Assembly: GCA_037976565.1 (NCBI GenBank)
Contig: CP137680.1
Span: 29,378,348-29,442,347, forward strand
DNA: 64,000 bases
Direction: 5' to 3'
Source of the DNA: Mesocentrotus franciscanus
Taxonomy: Eukaryota; Echinodermata; Echinoidea; Camarodonta; Strongylocentrotidae
The notes under the pieces were generated by a model. That model was given only the letters and a program-made list of their open reading frames with translations. It made no database searches and was not told where the DNA came from. The stretch's first letter is position 1. Every line of letters begins with the position of its first letter. The translations under genes and the position numbers were made by a program. Below are positions 22,009 to 33,352 of the stretch, piece after piece.

Positions 22009-22461
22009 TTACAAGAAGAGACGGAAGCTAGCAGAAGCTTAAGAGTGCTTAAGGAAGTAATCCTAACTGGCTGGCCTGAAGATGTAAAGGAAACTCCCAA
22101 AGAAGTGCGTCACTACTGGTCGTGCAGAGATTCTCTGACAGTAGAAGATGGTCTCATGAAGGGGGAAAGAATCTTCATACCCAAGCCTATGCAGCAGGAA
22201 GTGCTACAGAGTCTTCATGCAGGTCATCAAGGAACGACCAATTAAGACACAACTCAAGGCAAGAAGATGTGTCTACTGGGATGGATTATCAAAAGCAATC
22301 GATCAGATGGTGAGCTCTTGCCAAGCATGCAATGAGTTACAGAACGCTCAGCAGAAGGAGCCACTGCTTCAGCATGAAGTACCCCATCATCCATGGGAAA
22401 CAGTTAGAACGGACTTGTTCCACTTTGAAGGTGACGAGTATCTCATCGTCATAGACTACTG
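22009..22461 (+). pseudogene. pol: pol: integrase N-terminal part
   Basis: The zinc-binding HHCC module is split: LHAGHQGTT in one frame (ending near 22245), then ARRCVYWDGLSKAID and SCQACNELQ in the next. It is followed by the start of the catalytic core with HHPWETVRTDLF (first Asp of the DDE triad at about 22413) and EYLIVIDYW. The sequence then runs into the insertion at 22462. Confidence 0.88.
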
Positions 22462-23752
22462 GGCCTGTATTCAATAAACTTCTAAGACATTTTTCTTAAG
22501 TCTAAGAAAATGTCTAAGAATTTGTCTAGGTTAAGAAAGTTACCTTAGCCGTATTCTAAACACGTAAAGCAGTTTGTCTTAGCTAAGACGAAAGTTAAGA
22601 CAAATTCTTAAACCCGATGACGTCATTTTGGAAAGTCAAATTGGTCGACTCGAGCGACTTAATTGCAGCTCAATTTGCCAATGCAATTTGCGTGTTAAAA
22701 TAAAAATCGCACCGCACGAAATTATACACAAAACGTATGGGAGATAGAGTGTAAGTGAGGTACGTGCTCACAGAATTGTTTTAGGCTTGACCAACTGACA
22801 CTAAACATTAGTAGGGCAGTCTAGTCGAGACCCCCTGAGGCTAGATCTAACATCCACCGTAGGCTTTTTATACTTATCTGTCAAACATCTTCGAAGAGCC
22901 AAAACCGGGCGTTCTTATGCCGCGGCCGCAGGACGGTCTATGAAGTTAGCGCCGTCGCTTAGCCAGCCGACCAGCGCTAGCATTGGATTTGGAGCTACCC
23001 TTAAATCGTCTACTGCTATAGATATAGGTAGTAGATCTAGATCTATAGCTAGCCTAGCCTAAACTTAATAAAATAGTTCATTTTAACCTTTATCAGACTC
23101 ATAATAAAACAAATTTTGTCTCACCTAGCATTATGCCGATGACACATTAATCCCTGTTTCCATATTTTAATGCCAATGACTAAGAAACGATTTCTTTACG
23201 ACAGCCATGTCATAATCTAAAAGTAGTGTTATGAAGGCGGCATATGCTACGCTGGATCGTTTGCTATAAGTATAGTAGTATTATACAAACATAAACAATG
23301 GCGCTTAATTCTGCGCGCTGCGCCGTCGACGCTGTATACGCCAAGCTTACGTTGATATAGGTCAACTGATAACCTGCGCTGCGCTGGCGTTGCATGCATC
23401 GCATTTGTAGGCTATATGTTTTTTAATTCCATTTGATCGAAACCCGAAGTGACATTGCGTGCAGCAGCACTGAGCTGCCGGTGTTGAAGCCCTATTTAAG
23501 CATCCTCGGCCTATGCTTAAATATACGGTAGATTTCTTACTTATCTGAGATATCTCGATTGTATAGAATACGACATGCTATTTAAGCCCTTTTTCTTAGA
23601 TAAAATCTAAGAATTCTTCTTACTCTTAAGGCAAAATTCTTAGCCCCCAATGCTTTTATAGAATACGCATTTTTGCTAAGACTGTTTTCTTAGCCAAAAT
23701 TTAAGAAAAGGTACTTAGATTTCATGGTTAAGAAGTTTATTGAATACGGGCC
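22462..23752. mobile_element. 1.29-kb non-autonomous TIR element in integrase
   Basis: Begins GGCCTGTATTCAATAAAC and ends with the complement GTTTATTGAATACGGGCC. The subterminal regions are rich in CTTAAG/CTAAG motifs in inverted orientation. CTG precedes it (22459-22461) and follows it (23753-23755), a 3-bp target duplication. No coding sequence of note lies in the 1.29 kb, so it is non-autonomous. The 3-bp duplication and GGCC-type ends would fit the PIF/Harbinger group, but that assignment is inference. Internal sequence is not low-complexity and includes GC-rich portions (about 22915-22985). Confidence 0.88.
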
Positions 23753-23755
23753 CTG

Positions 23756-23912
23756 GGGGGGCATTTCATCAACATTTGTCCACCGACAACTGTCGGCGCC
23801 GACTAAATTTGACCAATCAGAGGCCTGGAAATAGTCGGTGACAATAAAATTGTCGGTGAAAATGATATTAGTCGGTGAAAACCACCGACTAATTGTTTCA
23901 TGAAACGCCCCC
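23756..23912. mobile_element. 157-bp MITE stacked next to the 1.29-kb element
   Basis: Begins GGGGGGCATTTCAT and ends ATGAAACGCCCCC. Inner inverted blocks around CACCGACTA/GTCGGTG add further hairpin potential. It is bracketed by CTG at 23753-23755 and at 23913-23915, so it reused the duplicated CTG left by its neighbour. It is non-coding. Confidence 0.85.
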
Positions 23913-24726
23913 CTGGTCTAAGTTTCCTGTCGTGAGGAAGATCAGAGGTGGTTGCACCAGCTCGACTATTGTTCGAATCACAAAGAACATATTCAGTGAG
24001 CAAGGCATACCCTTGAAGATTGTTATCGATAATGGACCACAGTTCTCCAGTCGAGAATACAAGAGTTTCACAGAGCAGTGGAATATTCAACATGTGAAAT
24101 CAAGTCATCATTATCCACTGAGCAATGGACTTGTAGAGAGGGCAATCCAGACAGTCAAAGCAACTCTGAAGAAAGTGAAGATGACTGGAGGCGATCCACA
24201 GCTTGCCTTACTGTGTTTGAGAACAACACCAATTGACAGTAGTTAACCATCACCAGCTGAACTACTACAGGGGAGAAAGTTCAGGAGTAACCTACCCATG
24301 AAGGTGAATCAATCACCACACCGTGATGAAGTCTATGAGAAACTCCAACAACGCCAAGAGAGGCAGAAGGAAGTATTTGATGCAAGAGGAGTTAGAGATC
24401 TACCCCCACTGACCTTGGGTCAGAAAGTGACAGTGCTAGATCATGGATCTGGAACGTGGAAACCAGCAACTGTTATCGAAAAGTGCCAGGAACCCAGATC
24501 ATACGTGATACAGAAACCCCAAGGAAGTGTTCTACGCCGAAATAGAAGAGACCTGCGTAGTCTTGGACAACCGCAGAAGCATGTCCGGTTCGACATACCA
24601 AAGGACCCTGAAGATAGAACGCCCTCACTTCCAAAGACAAATGACCAAACTAACCCCCAAAATCAACCAGGAGTTAATGGGTATCACACTAGATCAGGAC
24701 GATTGGTAAAACGCCTGATCGACTAA
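23913..24726 (+). pseudogene. pol: pol: integrase catalytic core and C-terminus
   Basis: The core resumes in register with the frame interrupted at 22461 once both insertions are disregarded. KIVIDNGPQFSS supplies the second Asp (about 24030) and NGLVERAIQTVK the Glu (about 24136), completing a DD-35-E pattern. A stop at about 24244 follows TTPIDSS. From about 24298 the C-terminal domain is open: HRDEVYEKLQQRQERQK, LGQKVTVLDHGSGTWKPATV (SH3-like fold) and RRNRRDLR, ending at TAA 24724-24726. Confidence 0.88.
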
Positions 24727-25372
24727 TTGAGAAGTAATCAGAGATTTACTTCTTGCAGTTTGTAAATTAAAACTGATCACTATATATATGTACCTATGAT
24801 AAGCTTCTAGATACAGTACATGTACATGTACAGTACTTGCATGATAATATAGTACATTCACCTGCAAATGATAACATTGTTATTCTGAGTTCATGAGATT
24901 AACTGTTCATGTATAGTCATACAGTTTTAAAATAAAAGTTGAAATGTATAACATTCTTATTTTCACGGAGTTGTACATGCAGAATTTGGTTAACATATGA
25001 AGTAAACATGAAGTATAATACTTATCTTGATATGTTGGGCTTAAACATGATATGTGTTTATTATACCAAGTTGGATTTAATGGTGTTGAAACAATTGAAT
25101 GTATAAAAGCTATACAGTTACAAGATTATGTTTGTTATTGTTCATAGAATTTAGATGTGCACTGGTAGGACTGATAAATATTGGATCTGTTTGTAAGGAT
25201 ACTTGAATAATTCAAAGGAACCGAAATCAGGGATTTTCTTATGTTTACACATGTTCAGAATGCTAAAAAACTGTGATTCATCAAAACCTAAGATATGAAT
25301 AGCCAAAGTGATTTCAGTGATGCATGATGTTTATTCAGGAAACACTCCGGATACATTGTTTTCTTTTTGTAT
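24727..25372 (+). other. 3' untranslated region of the LTR element
   Basis: AT-rich sequence between the pol stop and the polypurine tract. No env-like frame is visible, so the element lacks an envelope gene. Confidence 0.65.
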
Positions 25373-25383
25373 GAAAGGGGGGA
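25373..25383 (+). other. Polypurine tract
   Basis: GAAAGGGGGGA immediately before the TG of the 3' LTR, the expected plus-strand primer. Confidence 0.85.
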
Positions 25384-25598
25384 TGTAGTAATATGTCTCA
25401 TATGCATGAGCTACTATATACGCAGTGACGTAGCTGACGTCATAATGTATACGCGTACAACTTATCCCGCTCATATTTTATCATGGCGGTCCCGGCCCAG
25501 CCAGTTGTGTTGCCGGTGTTATTCACCTAATAAAACCATTACGTTGATGTTGAACTTTATACCAAAGTGTGCTCGGACTTATTAATGCTTGTTTGACA
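25384..25598 (+). repeat. 3' LTR (215 bp, uninterrupted)
   Basis: TGTAGTAATATGTCT to TTGACA. It contains TGACGTCA at 25435-25442 and AATAAA at 25529-25534. It is the uninterrupted reference for the split 5' LTR. Confidence 0.92.
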
Positions 25599-25603
25599 AT
25601 ACC

Positions 25604-25949
25604 TAATAGATTTTCACTATTTTACTCCTTTTTGTTTGGGGGGGGGGGTAAATGCGCTACTGTTAGCCTATATAAGCCTAGACGGCATCAAATCACCTAC
25701 AAATAAGAATGGATTTAGCTATGACAATTAACCTCTTTAAATAACACCTTATAACATCAAACTCTTACACATTTATTATTGTACATGTATTATGCGCACA
25801 CGTGTTATAATTCTGTTTAGGATTACATTCACCAACTTCTTTCTTTTTTCAATCCACCGCCTTGTGTCAACTCTCAAGTACTTCCTTTCAACACCTTATA
25901 TCGCTCACACAACCGAGCGAAAGGCCGCGCCGCCTAAACAAAAACACAA
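25604..25949. other. Non-coding DNA
   Basis: Contains a G homopolymer at about 25638-25648. Nothing else recognised. Confidence 0.45.
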
Positions 25950-26114
25950 TAGGGACTTTTAGATTTACACGACGAGAACGTGGACTGCCACGTTTGCCAT
26001 TCTTTCAAGGCACTGGCCCGTGCCCGGCAGTGCCTTAAAAGGACGTCACATTACCTTAAAAGGATGTCACCGTGGCAGTCCACGTTCTCGTCGTGTAAAA
26101 TCTAAAAGTCCCTA
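25950..26114. mobile_element. 165-bp palindromic MITE bounded by TA
   Basis: A 43-44 bp terminal inverted repeat starting TAGGGACTTTTAGATT on both ends; one T indel separates the two arms. Inside it is a second hairpin (AAGGCACTG with CAGTGCCTT) and a short direct repeat (CCTTAAAAGGA). Ends are TA...TA, so a TA target duplication as in Tc1/mariner-like MITEs is possible. It is non-coding. Confidence 0.85.
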
Positions 26115-28295
26115 GTATAACGACCTGTGTACTTACGTTCGTACCGATAAAAATAATCCCTCTCCATTTCCACATGAAAAATCAGAAGAAAAAAACCCAA
26201 TCACAACTGCAGCGTGATTGGTTGAAACATGCGCACAAAATTAATACGCGCTGTACGTAGCAATGACGAATCTACATAACAATAGAATATATTAGCGAAC
26301 CAGACAGAGCCGGTTTGGACATGTCTGGAAAGCCAGACAGCGGAGTGGAAAAACCCCAAAATTCTCCCTAGCCGCCATTTTGAAAATAGGCAAGCTATAC
26401 ATATTAAAATTGTACAAAACTACAAATCAATGCATAAAACGGTATTATACATGCAAAAGTTAAAAATCGTGGTCACTACAGATGTTATGATGCTCCTCTA
26501 TACTCTACTACTCTATCAGGTTGTCTTTTTGTTCATAATCTATGCGTTTAAGTTATTAATGCAAATAACGCCTGTCGGCGAATATCGCAAGGTCTATTTG
26601 ATCTTTAAAAATCTCTTTCAATCATAATTAGGCCTAGACCGAAAATTTCTGTCTCTTCCGTTCGTTAGCCTCTGATTTGGGTAGGGTCGGCTCCTCTCTT
26701 TAGAGACAGAAGCCGACTATAGGGACTGCATTGCAAACTGGTGTTGGGATCTTAACACCAAATTCCGGCCAAACTTTTGGACTAAAATGTAACTTTTACG
26801 ACATATCCGATGCATTTATTTTTGAAAATTAGGTCTAGGCTAATATACATCGGCTCCACTTACAAGATTGACTGTATGATGCGTTTAAGGGTCTTTTTCC
26901 CGGTTTTCTTCGTGGAAATTGAACTCCGCTCCGTGTTGTTACTGCGCAGGCCTGTTTTTGTCATAAATTAATACGATTATTACGCTACAGTATACATGAT
27001 GTGAAATACACAACATCGGGAATATTGAATATAAATGGATCTCATAACTTTTCTTCTAAATTCTGACAAAACATGTTATCATACTGTTTATTCCACAGGT
27101 TTCCTTTTTTTCGAATGACAACAGAATCCTTTTCTCAACAAAGTACACCGCGACTTGATCTGAAAAGCAATTACCTTTTCATATTTGGATTTGAACACAT
27201 TTCAATGAGATAGGGAAAATGAGCCTTCCCTTGATAGACAAACCAAGGCAATACGAACCTACCACTCTTTAGGGAAATGCTAGTTGGTCTAGCGGTCATT
27301 TCCATGTTACGTGTTAGCATACAAACTGACTCTTATCGGATCATAATTTAGAGGGAGAAGATTCACTTACTAATGAGTAGACACCACAGGCCATGGATCC
27401 ACTCCTGACGTTAGAGAAGCAACAACATCTTTGCATAATCGCCATGGTGATTTATTTCTTGTCTCGCCACTTTCTTCACTTAAAATGATATACACCTATT
27501 ATAAGATGGTTTTGACAAAAGATGATAAACAGTTGAGCGTAGTCTTCCAAAAATTGGTAGCGGACTATTGACGGTTATGTGGTGATTACTCGTCCGAGGT
27601 AATATCTCTCATATGCTCATACTTATCATACGTTTTCAGTTGCTGGATGCTGATTGGTTGATATTTTTATCCAGTACGCAATCCTGTTTTTTTTTGTATT
27701 AATAAAAGACTGATTTCAGCTGAATGTTATTATCCTCTTCATTACACTCATCTAAAATTCTCACTTTTTCCTCAAAGTATACCTCTATTAACTTTGCTTT
27801 ACTTCTAATAATCTGTTTCTCTCTGCTGCCACGGATGACTGAGGAGCAGCCTTTTAAAAAGAGTGTTGTCAAAATCCTGTCGTACCAACTTTGGGCTGAA
27901 GCAATTAATGCTGGCCAGAAGCTCTTCTTAAAACTTTTAAATTTTCACGTGCTGTTCGAGACAAAAACCGTATGCACCTTAAATATCTTAAGCATGCGAA
28001 ATGGTGCAATGGACGAGTGAGAAGTGAGATGTGTGATGCGATGCCATAACATTACACACGTACCTACATATGTCATTGATAATTATACTACACCTTAATA
28101 AAGGGAAAGACCAGTATTGGGAACAACAAAAAAAATTGAAATGGAAGCTGTTATTACCAATCATGTGAAAGAATATGTTTGTACTAATACGTGATGATAA
28201 AAATTTTGCTGGGAAACCGCTTAATAATTGATATATATTTGGTAAATTATTATATCTATTGGGACCAAATAGATATCGCGCACGTGGTCGTGTAG
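26115..28295. other. Non-coding DNA, nothing supported
   Basis: AT-rich sequence with a few CCAAT-type motifs (26217 and 27648, TGATTGGTTG). A 98-codon frame at 27724-28020 has no recognisable domain and no splice context, so no gene is called. Confidence 0.4.
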
Positions 28296-28500
28296 TCCCA
28301 TATACATCTTTCTGTGTACAGTGCTTGTAACTTTACCAAGACTGGGCCAAATTTCTTATCATTTTGATGATTCCAGAACCTTGCAGTACACACCAATACT
28401 TATATGCTAGATGATCAACCTTTTCTGATCGATTTCACAACGTTTCTTTCACAATGCAATCGCATGACCAGAACTGGCCTTTATCTTTAAATATAGGCCT
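28296..28500 (+). repeat. Unclassified interspersed repeat, copy 1
   Basis: Over about 205 bp this matches the reverse complement of 46290-46495, including TTGTAACTTTACCAAGACTG, ATCATTTTGATGATTCCAGA and AGATGATCAACCTTTTCTGA. It has no terminal repeats or coding sequence. Confidence 0.8.
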
Positions 28501-29463
28501 ATATAAAAAAATAATTAAAAAATGAGAAAGAGATAGAGGAGACAAAATCAGAAACAAAGGTCTTACAAACGATGCTCAAAACGTAAGAAAGTGTCTTTCA
28601 TAATTTGTGCTACGAATCATATCGTGTAAATATTTACTTCTTTTTTTAAGCAGGAGTAAATGAAGGGGTTGGAAGGCATGTCTTAACAAAAGTTGTTTCA
28701 GGGTTTGGGGCAAGCAAAATTGATATTTTGTTGATACGTGAATGTTCGTCTGTGAATATGGATGTAGGAAAACTGTTCCTTTACTGCATTTATTTGAAGG
28801 AACGAAATATAAAAGAAAAACCTTGTTTATGTTCTATGGACAGGAAGCGAACAATGATGGTTCAACGCTCCATTAAAGCCTTTGAATAATCGGCCAACCA
28901 CGGCACCACAATGGAGAATTTCTTCATAGAATAAATAGGTTACTTCAGGTCACGTCTTGCATGTCAAATTAACAGTTCTGAAACAATCACGTATCACTAT
29001 CTATCACTAAAATTAAAGAAGGTTTTTTTTTTCTTAAACACAGAGTAGTCTGTGTTAACACAATATGTTGCATATACACGTTTTTATTTGAATTTTGAAG
29101 TATTTTTAACCAGCTGCAATTAATGACTCTCTATAAACAGATATTGTTTTTTAAAGATATTCTGTGCTGAGTTTTGTTTTAATGAGATGCCGCGTTGGTA
29201 TACATCTGCCTTCGTTCAGTTGCAATTATATTATCAACGGCTTTTCTTATGATTGATTAATGAATCCAATGCTTGTTATCTTATTTATGAAACAAAACAA
29301 CAACAACAAAACACATTGGTTTATTCCATACCTTCTCTCTTCGTAGTCGCACCCATTGCACAAAAACAAAAATTATCTGGCATTTGTAGTCGATCCATGG
29401 AGAAACAACAACAAATTTTAATATTACACAATTTTCATATGACTCAGGGACTCATACAACTCA
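28501..29463. other. Non-coding DNA, nothing recognised
   Basis: AT-rich single-copy-looking sequence. No gene or structured element supported. Confidence 0.4.
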
Positions 29464-29625
29464 GGGAGCACTTTATGTATATGGTTAAAGCTCTTGACTC
29501 TCATACGAAATGTCCTGGGTTCGCTAAGCCTTGCTCGATGCTTACATCATTAGACAAGGTGTTTGCCCACATTGTCCGTCTCGCCCCAGGTGTTTTAAGT
29601 GGGTACCCGACAATGCTTAACTATG
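29464..29625 (+). mobile_element. tRNA-derived SINE (plus strand)
   Basis: A tRNA-like head with an A-box-like region (ATGGTTAAAGCTCTTGACTC, about 29480) and a B-box-like GGTTCGCTAAG (from 29518). The body (GACAAGGTGTTTGCCCAC, CCCCAGGTG, GTGGGTACCCGAC) is shared with 46005-46216 and 2186-2300. It is degenerate, with no poly(A) or clear target duplication. Confidence 0.65.
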
Positions 29626-30879
29626 ATTATAAATATTATGATTTCAACAGATAACAGAAACAAAAATAGGTTGAGAAAGGGTTTACGAGCACTACGTGCA
29701 AAACGAATGAGATTTGGGTGAATGAAGAGCAAGTCATGACTCATAATGTGGCACAAACGGCTTTCCATACTAACATAATCAAGCAGGGTATTAAATTGCG
29801 TCTAAAATGGCCCCGTTGACAGATTTCCAAAATCCGGCTTCAAGATACCCTAAGTTTTGCCACCCTGAATATGCTTGCCAGATTTCAACCCAAAAAAAGA
29901 TCGGAAAGGGGGAGAAAAGCGTTTTAAAAAATGATCTAGAAATCAATCTAGTGCAGATTCCCTTTCCCACAAATGTGCTCCGCTCCATCAGATTTTCATG
30001 TAGAACTGACGGATAACCCGTATGAAATGAAAGACATGGGCTGCGTGAGTCTGTATTTCACAGTCTGGTGACGTGACATTGAGCAGGAACCTGATGCAAG
30101 TCAGTTGGATCATGTGGTCCAAAACATATAACTAGAGCTAACTAACCAAACAAAAGAAAACATATCTCTTACTCAGTGAACCGGTCCTGATGGACATTGT
30201 GGTAAAAATTCTATCATGTGATCAAGCTGCCTTGGCATTGCGCTCAACAAGTAGACAGAAAACAAGTGAAACGCTCTCGGCGGTCTCGCCTGCATTACGC
30301 AATTCAGCATTACGCAATTCGATATGATGAAAAATTGAGGTTGGGACATTATTTTTATAGGCAGGGTGGCCCATTTGCAGACCCCCGAAAATGAAATCCT
30401 CTGAATATAATAAGCATTTTGAAGTGAATATTGATTATGAATCATCAAAATAATTATTTACTGTATCATAAGAATACAATATAATGAGATTTAGTGTATG
30501 GGTAAGACTATAAATGTTTCAATGCTTGTCAGTAATTTACAAATAAAGTTATCTAATAAACTTTTTAAGAAAAGAGGATTTTTCAGCATTTTGTGTAAAA
30601 ACAATTGGAAGGTAAAGCCCATCTACATCACATCACGTCTCATTAGCATAATGAGAACATTATTATGAGATATACTCCAATATATATTATCGAAACATCA
30701 ATATTGTCACCTAGCTGTAACTGATCATGTACATACTAGGCCTGGGATCGAATACTAAAATTACTATTAGAATATTCATGGGAAAGAACTCGAATGATTC
30801 AAATATTTACTTTCATGAAATATGAACAAATAACAACAATTTATTTATTAATTCTCATATTAAATTTTGAGAACATAAT
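29626..30879. other. Non-coding DNA, nothing recognised
   Basis: Frames at 29807-30016 (+) and 30173-30448 (-) lack domain content. No repeat was recognised. Confidence 0.4.
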
Positions 30880-31672
30880 CCAAGTCTACTGACCTAAAAT
30901 GACCTTTGACCTTGACTTTGTGACCTGGAATTTGTGTCACATGATTTGTGATACTTGATAGCCCTTGGGTACAAGTTTCATGGAATTTGAACAAACACTT
31001 TTGAAATTATGCTAAAATTTCAAAATCTTGATGTTGATGCCACAACAAAGTCTAAGTTTCCAGACCTGAAATGACATTTGACCTTTACTTTGTCACCTAA
31101 AAGACTAATAACATGATTGGTGATACTTGATAACCCTTATGTTCAAGTTTCATGGAATAGGAATGTATACTTTCAAAATTATGATAACAATTAAAAAATC
31201 TTAGCCTGATGCCACAACATAGTTAAGTTTGTTGACCTGAAATGACCTTTGACCTTGACCTAGTGGGCTGAAATTCTACTCACATGATTGGGGATGCTTG
31301 ATAACCCTTTAGTCTAAGTTTCATTGAATAAGAACTTATACTTTCAAAATTATATTACAAATTCAAAAACTTAACCTCAGGTTAAGTTTTTGATGATGAT
31401 GCCACAACATAGTCTAAGTTTGTTGACCTGAAATGACCTTTGACCTTGACTTAGTGACCTGAACATCTCCTCACATGATTGGGGATACTTGATAACCCTT
31501 TAGTCCAAGTTTCATTTAATAGGACCTTATACTTTCAAAATTATATTAACAATTCAAAAACTTAACCTTAGGTTAAGTTTTGATGTTGACGCCGCCGCCG
31601 CCGCCGTCGCCGCCACCGGAAAAGTGGCGCCTATGTCTCGCTTTTTGCTACGCAGGCGAGACAAAAACTACT
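30880..31672. repeat. Tandem ~175-bp repeat with GC-rich tail
   Basis: Four units marked by AATGACCTTTGACCTTGAC (or a variant) near 30897, 31067, 31238 and 31429 (periods about 170, 171 and 191). Each is followed by CACATGATTNGTGATACTTGATA and CAAGTTTCAT blocks. It ends in a GCCGCCGCCGCC run, GGAAAAGTGGCGCC and GGCGAGACAAAAAC, giving a defined 3' terminus. The units contain repeated AGGTCA half-sites on the minus strand. This type of dispersed element is probably multicopy (inference). Confidence 0.75.
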
Positions 31673-33174
31673 TTAAATGACGATGGGGAGGCCGCGCCCG
31701 AGAGGACTTCAATATATGTCAACTGCCATTGCATCTGAGCACTTTTCCCATAATTCAATCATTTAAATCTATTACTTTAGCAAATCTAGACAATTCGAAA
31801 TCTTCTGATGCAAATATAAACATGCTTTGGGGAGCGTTCAGGGTATGCCAGGCTCTGGTTTCCCAGTCACTATTCGAGTTTCGTTTAATTATAATTGTTA
31901 TACTTGTGTTTAGTTATTATTATCTAAATCTAAGGAAATTTATACTAAAATCAGGAGTTTAGATTCAACGATAATTGCCCCACAATGTTTGAGAAAACAT
32001 TCATGAAATTCGAATAAAGCAGAAAAAATATCGAAGCGTAATGTAGGCCTATAGCCTTACTTTGTCTCTTCTTTGTCATTTTTGTCCCCAGCCATGGTAG
32101 TTGTGAGTGTGCGTAAAGGGGAACGCATTGCTGTGGGGTTAGTGTGTGTGTGTGTTTATGTGTGTGTGTGTGTGTTCTTTTACATGCGTGGGGTGGTGTT
32201 TTATTTGGGGTTGGGTAGTAAGGGACGGGGTTATAATTTCTTGCATATTATAACTGATTTCACTCAACAAAATCAATCGTATTTTGTAAATTGTACATGT
32301 CTTAATTTAATCGAATTACGTTATTAGGATGAAAAAGAATTATATTTTGAAGAATTTTTTGAATTGGTCTAATACATGTATTGAATCTTTAAAAAAATTA
32401 TCATGGCGAAGCGAAAAGTAGAACGTGTGGATTGGTGCGTGTTTTGCTTATACGGAAAATTGTTGTTTGCTGTTCCAAACACACAAACCAAACAATCAGC
32501 AAATCCTTTTGATATTCTTTTCAAGATGGAAGTTCCTGCAAGACTCATTATCATCTTTTAGTCTGCCAATGACATTGTGGGCAATTACTTTCTTGACTTG
32601 GAACAGTAGGGTGAATCAACTTAAGATCGTGCTTTAAGTAGATCATTGGTATGAATGACATGGTCTGATTGACTATGTTGACGTGCAAAAGGGATTATTT
32701 TAATATTCTTTAAAATTACTATAGCCATGAAATAAGTGTTGTCATTATTACTTCATGAAGGTAGGAGGCTCTAAATGTTGAGTTGAAGACAAAATCATCA
32801 CCAGACATTTGACGATTCTACAAGTAACCTCGGTCGCAGCCTAATGATTTGTTTTCTTTAAATTAAAAACATTGTGTTTGTATTTTATTTTCTTCTTAGT
32901 TAATATTATGTAAACGATATGGGTTTACTCATGGACCCTTGATTTTTTTACCACAAGAGAGAGATAGAGAAAAGAGTGAATTTGCCTGGAAACCACACAA
33001 ATCTATTCGTCATACCATGATATACACACTGGCACACTCTTTATATCATGTGACAGTATCGTAGGTGAAAAAGATATTTCATACGGCTGGGCTTGTACCG
33101 AGGGTTAAAGAAGAAAGAAAACACATTTGAAAGGGGAATTCTGAAGGGAAACTACCTCGATTGAAATCCTTTGT
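31673..33174. other. Non-coding DNA with a GT microsatellite
   Basis: A GT tract lies at about 32140-32177. No gene supported. Confidence 0.45.
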
Positions 33175-33352
33175 AAAATACGAGTGGAAACTTTTCGAAG
33201 TGTATGCATGCCCAAATTTGGGTATTACTTCGTTCCGCTTTGAAGCTCAAAATCATGTTTGTTGAATAGATTCTTTAGAGTTAAAATACGAGTGGAAACT
33301 TTTTGAAGTGTATGCATGTCCAAATTTGGGTATTACTTCGTTCCGCTTTGAT
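33175..33352. repeat. 109-bp tandem duplication
   Basis: A 69-bp block from AAAATACGAGTGGAAACTTT to TTACTTCGTTCCGCTTTGA occurs at 33175-33243 and again at 33284-33352 with two or three substitutions. Confidence 0.85.

Larger units (their letters stand above)
17362..25598 (+). mobile_element. Full-length, defective Ty3/mdg4-type (Mag-like) LTR retrotransposon
   Basis: Both LTRs start TGTAGTAATATGTCT and end TTGACA, and the element is flanked by a perfect 5-bp duplication, ATACC (17357-17361 and 25599-25603). Order: 5' LTR, primer-binding site, long leader, gag with two zinc knuckles, then pol as protease, reverse transcriptase, RNase H and integrase, a polypurine tract, and the 3' LTR. The Pro-RT-RH-IN order is that of Ty3/mdg4 (Metaviridae) elements. 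Gag with tandem CCHC knuckles and no env is like the Mag lineage (inference). Of its 8.24 kb, about 2.1 kb is later insertions. Several stops and frameshifts make it non-coding-competent. Confidence 0.93.

Noticed and set aside
22462..23752. Search for a transposase in the 1.29-kb element
   Set aside because: No open frame of useful length or DDE-type motif on either strand; called non-autonomous.
24727..25372. Possible env gene of the LTR element
   Set aside because: No frame with signal peptide or transmembrane pattern; AT-rich 3' UTR.
27270..27335. Possible tRNA gene (AGTTGGTCTAGCGGTCA)
   Set aside because: Only an A-box-like stretch; no B box or cloverleaf could be built.
27724..28020. 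98-codon frame
   Set aside because: No homology recognised and unusual Ser/Leu start; chance frame in AT-rich DNA.
29253..29654. 133-codon frame
   Set aside because: Its second half is the tRNA-derived SINE.
31220..31600. CRISPR-like or LTR repeat
   Set aside because: Tandem repeat with no unique spacers, TG..CA ends or TSD.
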